42,577 nt of DNA, taken from NCBI GenBank assembly GCA_039182715.1, contig JBCDBY010000003.1:1-42577 (forward strand). Direction: 5' to 3'. The translations under genes were made by a program, and so were the position numbers. Below, one piece after another: positions 16,801 to 24,598 of the stretch. The stretch's first letter is position 1. Every line of letters begins with the position of its first letter. The stretch comes from JBCDBY01 sp039182715. GTDB lineage: Bacteria > Planctomycetota > PLA2. The notes beneath the pieces are model-generated. The model saw nothing but the letters and a program-made list of their open reading frames with translations, searched no databases and was not told where the DNA came from.

Positions 16801-17322
16801 TCCCAGGACGTGCGCGTCATCATCGACCTGCCGCCGACGATTGAGATCCACTTCAACGACTGGCCGCAGGGGGAGCCCGCTTTGCCGGAACTACGGTCTG
16901 ACCAAAGCCGGTTCCGCAGTACGAAGGCCTGGGTGCAGGAAGACGGGGTGATGCGTGTCGTGGGCATCCCCGGCGACCAGACCTGGACCGGATTCGTCGG
17001 GCCGTTGAAGGACGGCCGCTTCGCCATCCTCCGCTCGATTCGGCCGACGCGCGACCCCGTCCGCATGGACCTGCAGCAGGGCGGCGAGATTCGCGGTGTC
17101 GTGCGCGGCGCGGATGGACGCGACCGTGTCGAGGTGTTCATTGCCGACAGGATCGTGCGCGTTGGGGGTTACGCCGACGAGCACGGTGCGTTCGTGTTGC
17201 GCGGCGTTCCACCTGGCCGCTGGAAAGTCGTAGCCATGGGCGGCAAGCTCGAGGCGGAGACGGAGGCGTCGCCCGGCGAGTCGATCGAACTCACGCTCGA
17301 GGCGCCCGTAAGCAAGCGGTAG
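13864..17322 (+). CDS. Giant membrane-anchored protein with about eleven carboxypeptidase-regulatory-like domains
   Basis: An 1152-residue protein. One N-terminal helix (ALLATLVLTVLVFWW) anchors it, leaving the rest outside. I count about eleven beta domains by the repeated pattern strand, D-x-x-G-x-P-x-x-x-A, then T-D-A-x-G-x-F. Examples are RGRLVDRAGEGVAGYVRALL, SGRVNSYDDDRPVAGAQVML, AGRVVIDDGGRAIAGASVQV, HGVVRDEDGRTLLDARVLFS, SGRVVGPDGKPVVGVMVWAW and RGVVVDSRGRPRPEAYVRAE. These are carboxypeptidase-regulatory-like (CarboxypepD_reg) folds in series, forming a long rod. No catalytic domain is seen. It could be a surface stalk, adhesin or cell-wall spacer. The repeats are too diverged at DNA level to be a recent expansion. 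A GC-rich hairpin follows the stop codon. Confidence 0.87.
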   Translation: MRWALLATLVLTVLVFWWQREGDDRRRDRVGPESALDARAPGSEAMTEDTEGSLRGVVRRHGAPAQAQVSLRRLRSWRRANDSWDSWDLADPALRMAEPVAGVERARTATDAEGSFRFARAPILPSVFVARAEDGAWAIAPARDGAVLELPARAYPLRGRLVDRAGEGVAGYVRALLSNGPTPWMSTDASGAFVVGGLPHGRAELQVRVPGRWDLIEPGFVVPSKEPAVITVDAWFPRRVSGRVNSYDDDRPVAGAQVMLAVGKRVAGTTTDAEGRFDVPAPARDGALTITAPGFAPMRNPVRSADATYLLLRGATLAGRVVIDDGGRAIAGASVQVRDSQRLHRVTTDSAGVFILNGVVPGEVFFTARAPGWRPRYGRNVSRWPGKSKMRYSRIVRTGERTEVVLRMQPSARVHGVVRDEDGRTLLDARVLFSDAGGNRTVMTDGAGRFSFETYGGERHSVRVGLPGREEVSASGSSPFEIAMGPRGEPQIVVVTLDGSPIPDARVTVTRLQVGDITIATTDAEGRAFLEPVRREAYSLLVEAEGFVSYRKRWQSSKTTTRVQLRPGVTTATRPEPDQSSRNDTEEAEDKGAPVFRVRILDARGRPVPAGLVRLTLDVDRERAGFARDRFNPDDPGLFPFRGGLFEIERSRYFPWVGGKSMVTMEFLRASNKEPNLGLFGTLELAEPALPLGVARMGPIPLAGDHEVRLPAERRLSGRVVGPDGKPVVGVMVWAWPPERTPGKRPFMRETLDHYDISRTDANGAFTLGRLRNAPVDVVVEAPRGFHPAPAVRGTPGEALTIALERGAVVAVRVVDHAGQSLEGASVRATLKHWIPEEERKGLWLESWGRSWKSDANGVATLAGLVPEATYDLRIRPPRDREELAPERVQAWKPGDIEVRLGAELSVRGVVVDSRGRPRPEAYVRAEYGNGAGVQVKRERDGSFLLRDVPAGTVRFRASIRGAVLGVDAKAEPVEVPAGSQDVRVIIDLPPTIEIHFNDWPQGEPALPELRSDQSRFRSTKAWVQEDGVMRVVGIPGDQTWTGFVGPLKDGRFAILRSIRPTRDPVRMDLQQGGEIRGVVRGADGRDRVEVFIADRIVRVGGYADEHGAFVLRGVPPGRWKVVAMGGKLEAETEASPGESIELTLEAPVSKR

Positions 17323-17345
17323 CGCCGAGGCCGCTTTCCCGTCTG

Positions 17346-17367
17346 ATCGGGCGAGGCGACGCCCGGT
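17346..17367 (+). terminator. Possible hairpin downstream of the giant repeat protein
   Basis: ATCGGGC pairs with GCCCGGT across an 8-nt loop (7 bp including one T-G pair), 23 nt after the stop at 17322. There is no U-tract. A related CGGGCGA...CCGGTT..GCGAA sequence lies at about 10843-10866, so it may instead be part of a weak intergenic repeat family. Confidence 0.3.
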
Positions 17368-17395
17368 TGCGCGAACCAGCGAAGGCCCACGGCGT

Positions 17396-17401
17396 TAAGC
17401 T
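17396..17401 (+). promoter_or_regulatory. -10-like hexamer TAAGCT before the thioredoxin-fold gene
   Basis: TAAGCT followed by GG, 8 nt before a GTG at 17410 that is in frame with the downstream gene. The identical octamer precedes the 731 gene with 7-nt spacing to its GTG. Confidence 0.4.
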
Positions 17402-17427
17402 GGGGAGGGGTGGAGGCGGAACCGAAG

Positions 17428-19164
17428 ATGAGTCTCGTTCGAGACACCAGCATGTCCATGAGGATGGCCGCCGTGATCTTCGCGGCCGCATTGCCGTGCT
17501 TCGCGCACGAACGGCCCGATCGGTTGTTCGCGCAGGGGAAACCGATCGAGGCGGCGACGCTCTATGCCTCGTCACCGCGCGCTTCCGCTCGCATGGCTGC
17601 GGTCGTGCTTTACCTCAAAGTGGGCGAGATCGACGCGGCGAACCGGCTTCTCGCCGGCCTGGGCACGAGCCGCGGCGAGAGGCACATCTGCGAACTGTGG
17701 CGAAGCACCATCCGCGGGCGCATCGGAGCGTTGCCTGCGTTCGACGAGTCTGGCATCTCCGCACCTGCCGCCGTGCTCCTTGCGATGCATCAACGCGTAC
17801 TGGGCTCGCGCGAGCGCGCGTTGAAGGCTCTCCGGCATGCACATGCGAAGAGTCCGGCGCACATTCTCGTCCGGGCCGAACTCGGGCGCATGCTCGCCGC
17901 GGCCGGGGAGACCAAGGCGGCGCTTCGACTCGCCGAGGCCGACCCGGACCACGCGGAGATGCAGCTGCTGCGCGCGGAGATCGCGATCCGCCGCGGTGAT
18001 CGCGCGAAGGCCCGGCAGATCGTCGAGCGTCGCATGCGAGCGTTCCCGGTGGATCCTCGATGGGAGTACGTCGCCGATGCCTCGGGTGTTTCTGTGGCCC
18101 GAATGAACGCCCAACAGGAGAGGGTGGCGGCCGACTTCTGCAAGCGTTTCGTCGAGTCGTTCTGGGAGAGTGACCCCGCCGACGGGCTGACGAATCTCGA
18201 TGCGTCGGAGAAGTCCAAAGCGCTCGTGTCGGAGCGCTGGCAAGCGTTCAAGCGCCGATGGCGCCCGCGGCACGATCAGGCGGCACGCGAGGTCCGTGGC
18301 TTCGGAGCCGCGCGCAGAGTTCGGGGTACGTACGCATGGGCGCTCGCCCTGAACTCGATCCATGGATATGACGATGACCAGCTCTGGACCGGTCGTCTCT
18401 TCCGTTCGGACGCGCACGAGGCTCTCGGAATGTTCTTGTGCTTGGCCGGCTCCCACCCCGAGGCGGCGCCGCTCTCCGCGTACGCGCATGAGCTGAGCCT
18501 TCTGATGCGTCGACTCCCGTCCCCGGTCCCGTTTCCCCGGTACGCCGACCGCGTCCTGCAGATCAGTCTTCGCCGCGACGTGAGAGCGTCGTTCGCCTGG
18601 CACGCGGCTCGTCGTTTGGTCAGTACCGGAGACGGCGAGAGCGGCGAACAGATTCTCGCGCGGGCCCGTGAGGACCTGATCGGCTCCGGGATCGGGAGTC
18701 CGCCGGAGGTTCGGCAGTTGAGCCGCCGCGCGAACTTGATCAAGAGCAAGGCGGCGTTTCCGGTTCGTGCGTTCAGCACCCTCGATGGCGATACGGTTGC
18801 ACTCGATCCGGGCCGCCGTGCCGCGTTTGTGGTCATGGTGCTCGATCCCTCTTGCGCGCTTTGCGCCGATATCGCTCCGGAGTTTGCTCGATTCGCCCGC
18901 GCGCATCCCCAGCTGCGCGGGATCTGGCTGTCCACGTCGAAGCGCGGCGCGGAACGATGGCGGAAGCGACATGGGCAGCCCTGGCCGATCGGTGGTCGCG
19001 TCCAGGAGCGCGTCGACCTGATCGAGCATCTCGGGATCGGCGGGACACCGGCTTGCGCGCTCATCGCGGAAGATGGACGCATCGTCCAGGTCGCGTCGGG
19101 TCGGGACGACGTTCGAGATGCGAAGTCGTGGATCGCACGCTTCCTTCGAAGAGACGAGAAGTAG
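17428..19164 (+). CDS. Secreted TPR-like protein with C-terminal thioredoxin fold
   Basis: A 578-residue protein from ATG 17428. GTG 17410 is supported by the -10-like box and would add six residues; ATG 17458 gives the tightest signal peptide (MRMAAVIFAAALPCFA). Residues about 30-220 are alpha-helical with TPR-type spacing (AMHQRVLGSRERALKALRHA, RAELGRMLAAAGETKAALRL). A middle helical region follows. From about residue 450 there is a thioredoxin-like domain: strand FVVMVLDPSC, the redox pair Cys476-Ala-Leu-Cys479, and the cis-proline GGTPACAL. It therefore likely acts outside the cytoplasm in disulfide exchange or as a tethered reductase. Family (TlpA/AhpC-like) cannot be fixed by eye. It is a single gene. 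Confidence 0.8.
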   Translation: MSLVRDTSMSMRMAAVIFAAALPCFAHERPDRLFAQGKPIEAATLYASSPRASARMAAVVLYLKVGEIDAANRLLAGLGTSRGERHICELWRSTIRGRIGALPAFDESGISAPAAVLLAMHQRVLGSRERALKALRHAHAKSPAHILVRAELGRMLAAAGETKAALRLAEADPDHAEMQLLRAEIAIRRGDRAKARQIVERRMRAFPVDPRWEYVADASGVSVARMNAQQERVAADFCKRFVESFWESDPADGLTNLDASEKSKALVSERWQAFKRRWRPRHDQAAREVRGFGAARRVRGTYAWALALNSIHGYDDDQLWTGRLFRSDAHEALGMFLCLAGSHPEAAPLSAYAHELSLLMRRLPSPVPFPRYADRVLQISLRRDVRASFAWHAARRLVSTGDGESGEQILARAREDLIGSGIGSPPEVRQLSRRANLIKSKAAFPVRAFSTLDGDTVALDPGRRAAFVVMVLDPSCALCADIAPEFARFARAHPQLRGIWLSTSKRGAERWRKRHGQPWPIGGRVQERVDLIEHLGIGGTPACALIAEDGRIVQVASGRDDVRDAKSWIARFLRRDEK

Positions 19165-19216
19165 CCGCTCGAGTCGACGCACCGCGCCATGGCGCCAATA
19201 ACTAGGTCGGCAGTGC

Positions 19217-19222
19217 TAGCGT
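19217..19222 (+). promoter_or_regulatory. -10-like hexamer TAGCGT before the 19239 gene
   Basis: TAGCGT preceded by GC, 16 nt before the ATG at 19239. It fits the window-wide TAnnnT pattern with a longer spacing, which would leave a short leader. Confidence 0.3.
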
Positions 19223-19238
19223 TTCGTCCGAGACAGCG

Positions 19239-20105
19239 ATGCGATCGATGAAGCGATGGAAGTGGGCGGTGGTGGTCCTGCTCGGACTCTGCGGCAGCGG
19301 CGTTCTCGGTGGCTACCTCTACATGCAGGGGCTCGGCGACGCCCGGACCGAGTACGCGAAAGCGCATGGCGCGTCGCCCGAGGCGCAGCGGAAGGGACGC
19401 GACCTGCTGGCGCGCGCCACAGATCGGATGGGCGGCCGGGAACGTTGGAAGGAGTTGCGCGAGCAGCCGATCCGGGTCTCCTTCCGGCACGACTGGGATC
19501 ACCCGCTCCTGCGCATGTTCTTCATGCCGATCGAATTCAGCGGCCAGCAACTGTCGCTGACCCTTCGACCCGGCTCTCTCGACGTGCGGCTGCAGTTTCT
19601 GGATGGGAATTGGAAGGGGACCGCGTGGGGCATTCGCGAGGGGGAGACCTACCGGGTCGATGCCGCGGATGCCGTCACGTGGGAGCCGGACGACACCATC
19701 GCGTTCCAGCTGCTCGGCTATCGGTACTTCTTCTTCCTGACGTTTCTCCTGTCCGAGGCGGAGCTGATCACCGACGCCGGTGAGCGCGAGCTGCACGGGG
19801 AGACCTATGACCTGGTCTATGCGACCTGGGGTCAGTGGGAGCCGCACGAAGCGGCGGACCAGTACCTGATCTGGATCAACCGCGAGACCTCGATGGTCGA
19901 CTTCGTCCAGTCCACCGTCCGCGAGATGGTCCCGCGCTCCATCGTGTCGCTCGCTCTTTCCGGCTATCGGGAGGCGCTCGGGGTCCGGCTGCCCTTCCGC
20001 TTGCGGGTCCTCGAGGACATGGATCGGCCCGAAACGAGCATGCATCAGATGACGATCGACTCGATCGGGCAGGCGGCGCCGGACGCGTTCGGCCCGCCGC
20101 GCTAG
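19239..20105 (+). CDS. Membrane-anchored protein of unknown function
   Basis: A 288-residue protein. A basic N-terminus and one helix (WAVVVLLGLCGSGVLGGYLY) anchor it to the membrane. A helical stretch follows (RKGRDLLARATDRMGGRERW). The body then looks like a curved beta sheet: FRHDWDHPLLRMFFMPIEFS, LTLRPGSLDVRLQFLDG, YRVDAADAVTWEP and DQYLIWINRETSMVDFVQST. The opening A-x-x-R-M-G-G-x-x-x-W and the late Y-L-I-W-I-N-R-E-T pattern are reminiscent of LolA/outer-membrane-lipoprotein-sorting-like folds, but I cannot confirm a family. It lies between the thioredoxin-fold gene and the HEAT-vWA gene, all on the same strand with promoter-like boxes between them. Confidence 0.75.
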   Translation: MRSMKRWKWAVVVLLGLCGSGVLGGYLYMQGLGDARTEYAKAHGASPEAQRKGRDLLARATDRMGGRERWKELREQPIRVSFRHDWDHPLLRMFFMPIEFSGQQLSLTLRPGSLDVRLQFLDGNWKGTAWGIREGETYRVDAADAVTWEPDDTIAFQLLGYRYFFFLTFLLSEAELITDAGERELHGETYDLVYATWGQWEPHEAADQYLIWINRETSMVDFVQSTVREMVPRSIVSLALSGYREALGVRLPFRLRVLEDMDRPETSMHQMTIDSIGQAAPDAFGPPR

Positions 20106-20153
20106 CGTGCGCGTGAGGAGTCTCGGCAGCCCCGGCCGCGGTCCGCGTCCTGC

Positions 20154-20159
20154 TAGATT
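20154..20159 (+). promoter_or_regulatory. -10-like hexamer TAGATT before the HEAT-vWA gene
   Basis: TAGATT preceded by GC, 9 nt before the ATG at 20169. No ribosome binding site is seen, so leaderless expression is plausible. Confidence 0.42.
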
Positions 20160-20168
20160 GGGCGCGGG

Positions 20169-21518
20169 ATGAGAATCGGAAAACACCTCCTCGTGGCCCT
20201 GTTCGTCATCGCTGCCGTCGCCCGCGCAGGCGACCTCGGCAAGGCCGAACCCGACCTGCGCGCGGACGAGTTGGACCGCATCAAGCGGGGTGCCGCGGAA
20301 TTGCGAACGAGCGACAGCGCCGAGTCCGTCGCCGTGATCGTGCGCGTGCTCCGCGCGACGGACAAGAAGTTCGACAAGGCGAGTGCGAAGTTCGACAAGA
20401 CGTGTGCGCGTGCTTCCGAGAACCACGAGAAGTCGATGGCGATCCTGACCGATCTCATCGAAAACCCGGGGAACCCCAAGCGCAATCGCCTGCGCAGCGA
20501 GGCGATCAAGTTGGGGAACGAGGGCCACAAGCTGTGGCTGAAGGCGATCCGGGAGTTCGCGCCGATCGAGATGCGGATCAACGCCAGTCTGCAGGCCCTG
20601 CATGGGTTGCGGTCCCCCGAGGCGGTCACCGCCATCGTGCGGCAGGCGCGCCTGGAGCGGCCGGGTCGCGTGCAGTGGTGGCTCATGTCCGCGATCGTGT
20701 CGAGATCGGAGGATTCGGTCGTCGCGCTCATGATCGAGCTGATGACCGCCCGCGACGCGCGCACACGCGCCCTCGCGGCGCGCTCGCTCGTAGAGCACGC
20801 CGAGAAGCCGGGAGTCGCGGACGTGCTGGCGATCGCCGCTGCGGACGATCACTGGCAGATGCGACGGTTCGCGTATGCCGGTCTCGGTCGTGCGAAGAGA
20901 CACGACCTTCTCGACGCCGCCCTCGCGCGCGAGACCGGCGACGATCTTCGTGCCGCCAGGATCGCGCGGCAAGGAGCCGACCCGGAAGAGCCGGCGGGGC
21001 CCCTCGGGTTCCGCTGGACCTCGATGCGCATCCGGATCGTCGTGGACACGAGCAAGTCCGCGGCATCCCATCTTCCGAAGATCCAGGAGGAGCTCTCCCG
21101 GGCGATCGAGGCGGCGCCCGAGGGGGCACTCCTGCAGATCGTGGCGGTGGGGGCGAAAGCCAAGCCGTTATCCCGCAGCCCGCTGCGGCTCAACGCCGCC
21201 GCCCGACGCAAGGCGATCAAGTGGGTGGGTTCGCTCACCGCCGGAGGGCCGGCGAACCGCACGCAGTTCGGCCGCGCCATGCTTCCGAGCTACGACCACC
21301 CGTCCAAGGGGCGCCGCGTGTTCAAGGATCTTCCGGACGCGATCTACGTGGTCCTGGGGCCCGATGAGGAGCTCAACGAGCCGACGCTCGTCGCGAGCCA
21401 CGCGGACTGGTTCAAGGCGAATCCGAGTGCCCTGTTCGTGCGCGTGTATGGAGCGGCTCCGTCCGAGGGTCTCCGCACCGCGGTCGAGGCGCAGGGCGGC
21501 AAGATCCACGGCGGCTGA
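20169..21518 (+). CDS. Secreted HEAT-repeat protein with C-terminal vWA-like domain
   Basis: A 449-residue protein with a signal peptide at 1-20 (cleavage after ARA). Residues 25-280 are helical with HEAT-like pairs (INASLQALHGLRSPEAVTAI, MIELMTARDARTRALAARSL, MRRFAYAGLGRAKRHDLLDA), preceded by a Lys/Glu-rich coiled stretch. From about residue 285 a Rossmann-like region begins MRIRIVVDTSKSA: Asp293-Thr-Ser-Lys-Ser297 fits the D-x-S-x-S metal site of a vWA domain. The later ANRTQFGRAM supplies a Thr, and YVVLGPDEELNEP sits where D-G-x-x-x-x-P normally lies, with Glu/Asp variation. So it is a vWA-like domain with a probably functional but divergent metal site. It may mediate protein-protein contact outside the cell. 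Convergent with the WD40 gene. Confidence 0.8.
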   Translation: MRIGKHLLVALFVIAAVARAGDLGKAEPDLRADELDRIKRGAAELRTSDSAESVAVIVRVLRATDKKFDKASAKFDKTCARASENHEKSMAILTDLIENPGNPKRNRLRSEAIKLGNEGHKLWLKAIREFAPIEMRINASLQALHGLRSPEAVTAIVRQARLERPGRVQWWLMSAIVSRSEDSVVALMIELMTARDARTRALAARSLVEHAEKPGVADVLAIAAADDHWQMRRFAYAGLGRAKRHDLLDAALARETGDDLRAARIARQGADPEEPAGPLGFRWTSMRIRIVVDTSKSAASHLPKIQEELSRAIEAAPEGALLQIVAVGAKAKPLSRSPLRLNAAARRKAIKWVGSLTAGGPANRTQFGRAMLPSYDHPSKGRRVFKDLPDAIYVVLGPDEELNEPTLVASHADWFKANPSALFVRVYGAAPSEGLRTAVEAQGGKIHGG

Positions 21519-21579
21519 GCCGACCCCGGGGCGCCCTCGACCGGGTCGGAGTTCGTCTGCCGCGCGGACGCCCGACGGC

Positions 21580-24000
21580 TCAGCGGAGTAATGCCGCGTA
21601 CTGTTTCCGCTCTTCGACCGTGAAGTCACGGCAGGCGCGCTTCTTTGCGGTCTCGAGGAGGCCCGCGCGCGTGGTCGGCCAGTAGCGGATGGAGAGGTCA
21701 TCCGATGCGGTGGCGATCCAGGTGCCGTTCCGGAAGAGCTGATAACGGTGCGTAGGGCCGCTGTGTCCGTCGATGATCCCGACCAGCTTGCCGTCGTGGC
21801 TCCAGTGGCGCGCTGTGCCGTCGCGGCAGGTCGTGAACCAGCCGCGACGGTCGGGCAGCGCGCCGGTGACGAGTACCTCGTCGGGATGCCGGAGGACCGC
21901 CCGCTGCTTGCCGTCCGGTGACCAGACGCGTGCGGTCTTGTCGGCGGACGCGGTCAGCACGTCGCCGGTTTCCTCATGCACCCAGACGCTGTAGACCGCG
22001 CCGGTGTGGCCTTCGAGTCGCGCCAGCTCCGTTCCCTTCAGGTCCCAGATCCGAACCGTCGGCCCTCCCGCCTCGACCGTCAGGATCCGGTCGCCCTTCG
22101 GGGTCGGATGGCAGTACGAGGGGCGTTCCGGCACCTGCCACGAGGACTTCTCCTTGCCGTTGGTGGTCCAGATGCGCAGGGTGTTCGAGGCATCGATCGT
22201 GGCCGCGTGGCGGTCGTCCGGGAGGAACCGCGCGTACGTCACGTTGTTCGGGTGCGGCAGCTCCTTCTGCGGCTTGCCCCGCTTGCTCCACAGCTTCACG
22301 GTCGACGCCCGGCGTGAGAAGGAGAGGACGCGATCTCCCTTCGACGTGAGAGCGACCCCGGTCACCGGGGCCCGATGCGGCAGCTCCGCGATCAGCTTGC
22401 CGTTGAGGTCGAAGAGGAACGCGTTGAGCTCGTCGCGCGCAACGCAGACGAAACGGTCTCCGCCCGACCAGGTCCAGTCCGCCGCGTGGGGCAGGCTCAC
22501 TTTCGCCAGCTGCTTGCCCTCGAGATCACGGAAGTAGACCTCGGTCCAGGCGGTCGAGACCAGGCGCTTGCGCTTCTCCCGCATGTGCAAGCTGGTGACG
22601 CGATGCTCGTGATACAGCACCGGCGAGTCTTCCGGGTGGATCGTCCACAGCCGGGCGGTGCCGTCCCGCGAAGCGCTCACGACCTGCGTCTCGTCCGGGG
22701 AGAAACGAGCGTGCGTGATCGGTCCGGTGTGCGCATCGAAGTAGGAGAGGCTGCCGCCGTGCCAGTGCTGCAGCGCAATACGCCCCTTGTCCCCCGCGAC
22801 CAGCAGCCGGTCCTGCGACCAGTCGAAAGTGGTCAGCTTGCCGCGCAACATGTTGAGAGAACCGACGGGCTTGAGTCCAAGATCGTAGAAGCCGTGCGAG
22901 CCGTCCTCGAATGCAACAACGTGGCCGAATCCGGTCGGGTTCGGCGAGATCGAGCGTACCCGTTTCCCCAGCCTCTTGGCGGCGTACTCCTGCATCGCGT
23001 CGTCGTACACGGAGTACGTCCGGACGATGCTTCCGCCCTCGAGCGTGATCGAGAAGGTCCCGTCCTCGGAAACATGCACGAAGTCCACGGGCGCACTCAT
23101 TCCGGATCGACCGAGCAACTTGCCCGTCGAGTCCCACGTCGTGTATCCGCCGGTCGTGGCGCCGGTCAGGACGTGGCCGTTCCTCGCGCACACCGAGACG
23201 GCGGCCACCGGGTGGGCGTGGCCGAGCGTAGCGATCAGCTTGCCCTTGTCCGACCAGAGTTCGACCTGCGTCCCGCTTCCGAACGTGGCCAGCGTTTCGC
23301 CGTTCGACGCGAGAGCGACGTCGCGAGTGCCCTTGCGCGCGCGCAGTGTCTTCTTCCGACCGCGCGCGTCGTGGATATGGACGCGACCGTCCGACTCCAC
23401 GAGGCAATACGCCACCCCGCCCGCACCGGGCACGACGCGCATCCCTTTCAGGCCCTGCCTGAACTTTCCGTTCCGTTCGAGAAAGCCCGTCTCGGCGCCC
23501 ACCTCGCCCAGCAGCACGCCCCCGGGCACGACGCGCACGGGCGTCGCGGGAGCGCGGCCAAGCTGCTGTCCTCCGCGATCCCAGACCGTGATGGACTTCG
23601 GCGTCACGGTGCAGACGCGATCGCTTCCGCCCAGGAAATGCACCTGCTGCACCGGTCCGTCCGCCTGCATGGTGAGAATCGACTCCCCGTCCGAGGTCCA
23701 GAGGCGCGCCGTCCCATCCTCCGACGCCGTAGCGACCGTGCCGTCGGGCGCCATGTCGACGTAGAGAACCGGCTGCCCGTGCCGGAAGATGGTGCGCTCG
23801 CGCGTGCGCGCCAACGCGGCGTACACCGCCGAGCGTGCCGGCTCGATGTCGGCCCGAGAGAGCGCCTCGCGCGCGAGCAGGAGCGCGAGTGTCGAGTCTC
23901 GCTTCAAGGCCTTCGCCGACGCGTCCACCAAGGCTTGGGCCTGTGTGTCGTCACCGCGCGCCGCAAGAGTCAGCAGCAACAGAATTCCGAACCAGCGCAT
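21580..24000 (-). CDS. Secreted WD40 beta-propeller protein
   Basis: An 806-residue protein. The ATG at 24000 gives MRWFGILLLLTLAARGDD, a signal peptide, and lies 7 nt after a TAGCAT box; upstream in-frame sequence is not protein-like. A short helical segment (LALLLAREALSRADIEPARS) precedes many WD40 repeats. Recognisable blades include VATASEDGTARLWTSDGES, VVSASRDGTARLWTIHPED, LSFSRRASTVKLWSKRG, AATIDASNTLRIWTTNG, LTVEAGGPTVRIWDLKG, LTASADKTARVWSPDGK and IATASDDLSIRYW near the end. Around 13-14 blades suggest two propellers. The N-terminal helix plus WD40 layout is frequent in planctomycetes, where such proteins often accompany kinases or caspase-like domains, but none is fused here. Scaffold role is inferred. 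Confidence 0.88.
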   Translation of the reverse strand: MRWFGILLLLTLAARGDDTQAQALVDASAKALKRDSTLALLLAREALSRADIEPARSAVYAALARTRERTIFRHGQPVLYVDMAPDGTVATASEDGTARLWTSDGESILTMQADGPVQQVHFLGGSDRVCTVTPKSITVWDRGGQQLGRAPATPVRVVPGGVLLGEVGAETGFLERNGKFRQGLKGMRVVPGAGGVAYCLVESDGRVHIHDARGRKKTLRARKGTRDVALASNGETLATFGSGTQVELWSDKGKLIATLGHAHPVAAVSVCARNGHVLTGATTGGYTTWDSTGKLLGRSGMSAPVDFVHVSEDGTFSITLEGGSIVRTYSVYDDAMQEYAAKRLGKRVRSISPNPTGFGHVVAFEDGSHGFYDLGLKPVGSLNMLRGKLTTFDWSQDRLLVAGDKGRIALQHWHGGSLSYFDAHTGPITHARFSPDETQVVSASRDGTARLWTIHPEDSPVLYHEHRVTSLHMREKRKRLVSTAWTEVYFRDLEGKQLAKVSLPHAADWTWSGGDRFVCVARDELNAFLFDLNGKLIAELPHRAPVTGVALTSKGDRVLSFSRRASTVKLWSKRGKPQKELPHPNNVTYARFLPDDRHAATIDASNTLRIWTTNGKEKSSWQVPERPSYCHPTPKGDRILTVEAGGPTVRIWDLKGTELARLEGHTGAVYSVWVHEETGDVLTASADKTARVWSPDGKQRAVLRHPDEVLVTGALPDRRGWFTTCRDGTARHWSHDGKLVGIIDGHSGPTHRYQLFRNGTWIATASDDLSIRYWPTTRAGLLETAKKRACRDFTVEERKQYAALLR

Positions 24001-24007
24001 GGCCGAG

Positions 24008-24013
24008 ATGCTA
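24008..24013 (-). promoter_or_regulatory. -10-like hexamer TAGCAT before the WD40 gene
   Basis: TAGCAT on the minus strand preceded by GG, 7 nt before the ATG at 24000. The same hexamer lies before the 5538 gene. No Shine-Dalgarno sequence. Confidence 0.45.
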
Positions 24014-24202
24014 CCGGATAGTTGCGCGCCTCCGGTGAGCCACCTTGCCGTATCCCTCCTCGAGGACATCGACCCTCCTGACTCGCGCATGCACCCGAGG
24101 CAGACGTACTCCATCCGAAGCATGCCGGCGCACGTGCCGGAGTCCCTGCGCTCACGTGACGATGTGCCCGATTGCGTACGGATCACCGCGGCGGTGGCGA
24201 CG

Positions 24203-24208
24203 TATCCT
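24203..24208 (+). promoter_or_regulatory. -10-like hexamer TATCCT before the decayed GNAT gene
   Basis: TATCCT 6 nt before the ATG at 24215. The promoter-like box survives although the gene itself is broken. Confidence 0.35.
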
Positions 24209-24214
24209 TCCGTC

Positions 24215-24598
24215 ATGATCCGAGATGTCACGCCCGCCGATGCCGACACCGTGCTGGAGGCCGCCGCGGACTGCGGTCTGTTCTCCTCGGATGAGCTCGG
24301 GCCGCTTCGCGAACAGCTCGACCGTGCTTTGGCGTCCGCCACGGATCGGGAGGAGCGGTGGGCGGCCTCCTTCGATCCGGACGGCCGCGCGGTGGGAGCG
24401 AGCTGCTGCGCTTCGAGGAGGACCGACTGCGCTAGGAGGAGCAGCGCATGATGATCATCGAAACGACGGTCGGCCCGGAGTTCGAGGGTGCACGTGCGTT
24501 CTACCGGCGACACGGCTACCGGCACGATCCCGGACTTCTACGCGGACGGCCAGGACAAGATCGTGTTTCTGAAGAGGCTGGTCGACCCGACGTCCTAA
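24215..24598 (+). pseudogene. Decayed GNAT N-acetyltransferase
   Basis: Three pieces in changing frames read as one GNAT protein. Piece 1 from the ATG is MIRDVTPADADTVLEAAADC through to DPDGRAVGA. Piece 2, in another frame, begins ELLRFEEDRLR, meets a TAG at 24433-24435, and continues EEQRMMIIETT to ARAFYRRHGYRHD. Piece 3, back in the first frame, is IPDFYADGQDKIVFLKRL and ends at TAA. Between pieces 1 and 2 the roughly 30 residues that carry the acetyl-CoA pyrophosphate loop (normally Q/R-x-x-G-x-G) are missing. So there is an internal deletion, an amber codon and at least one further frameshift. The family order and C-terminal D-F-Y-A-D-G-x-D signature make the origin clear. It cannot make an active enzyme. 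Confidence 0.75.

Noticed and set aside
18276..21071. A long minus-strand frame opposite the thioredoxin-fold, membrane and HEAT-vWA genes
   Set aside because: It covers three plus-strand genes that have signal peptides and domain motifs, and reads as low complexity.
11028..24435. Idea that TAG is recoded as an amino acid, from two in-frame TAGs (metallopeptidase and GNAT)
   Set aside because: TAG is the normal stop of many intact genes here (for example 731, 12813, 13864, 17428 and 37444 genes), and the GNAT locus also has a deletion and frameshift, so decay is simpler.
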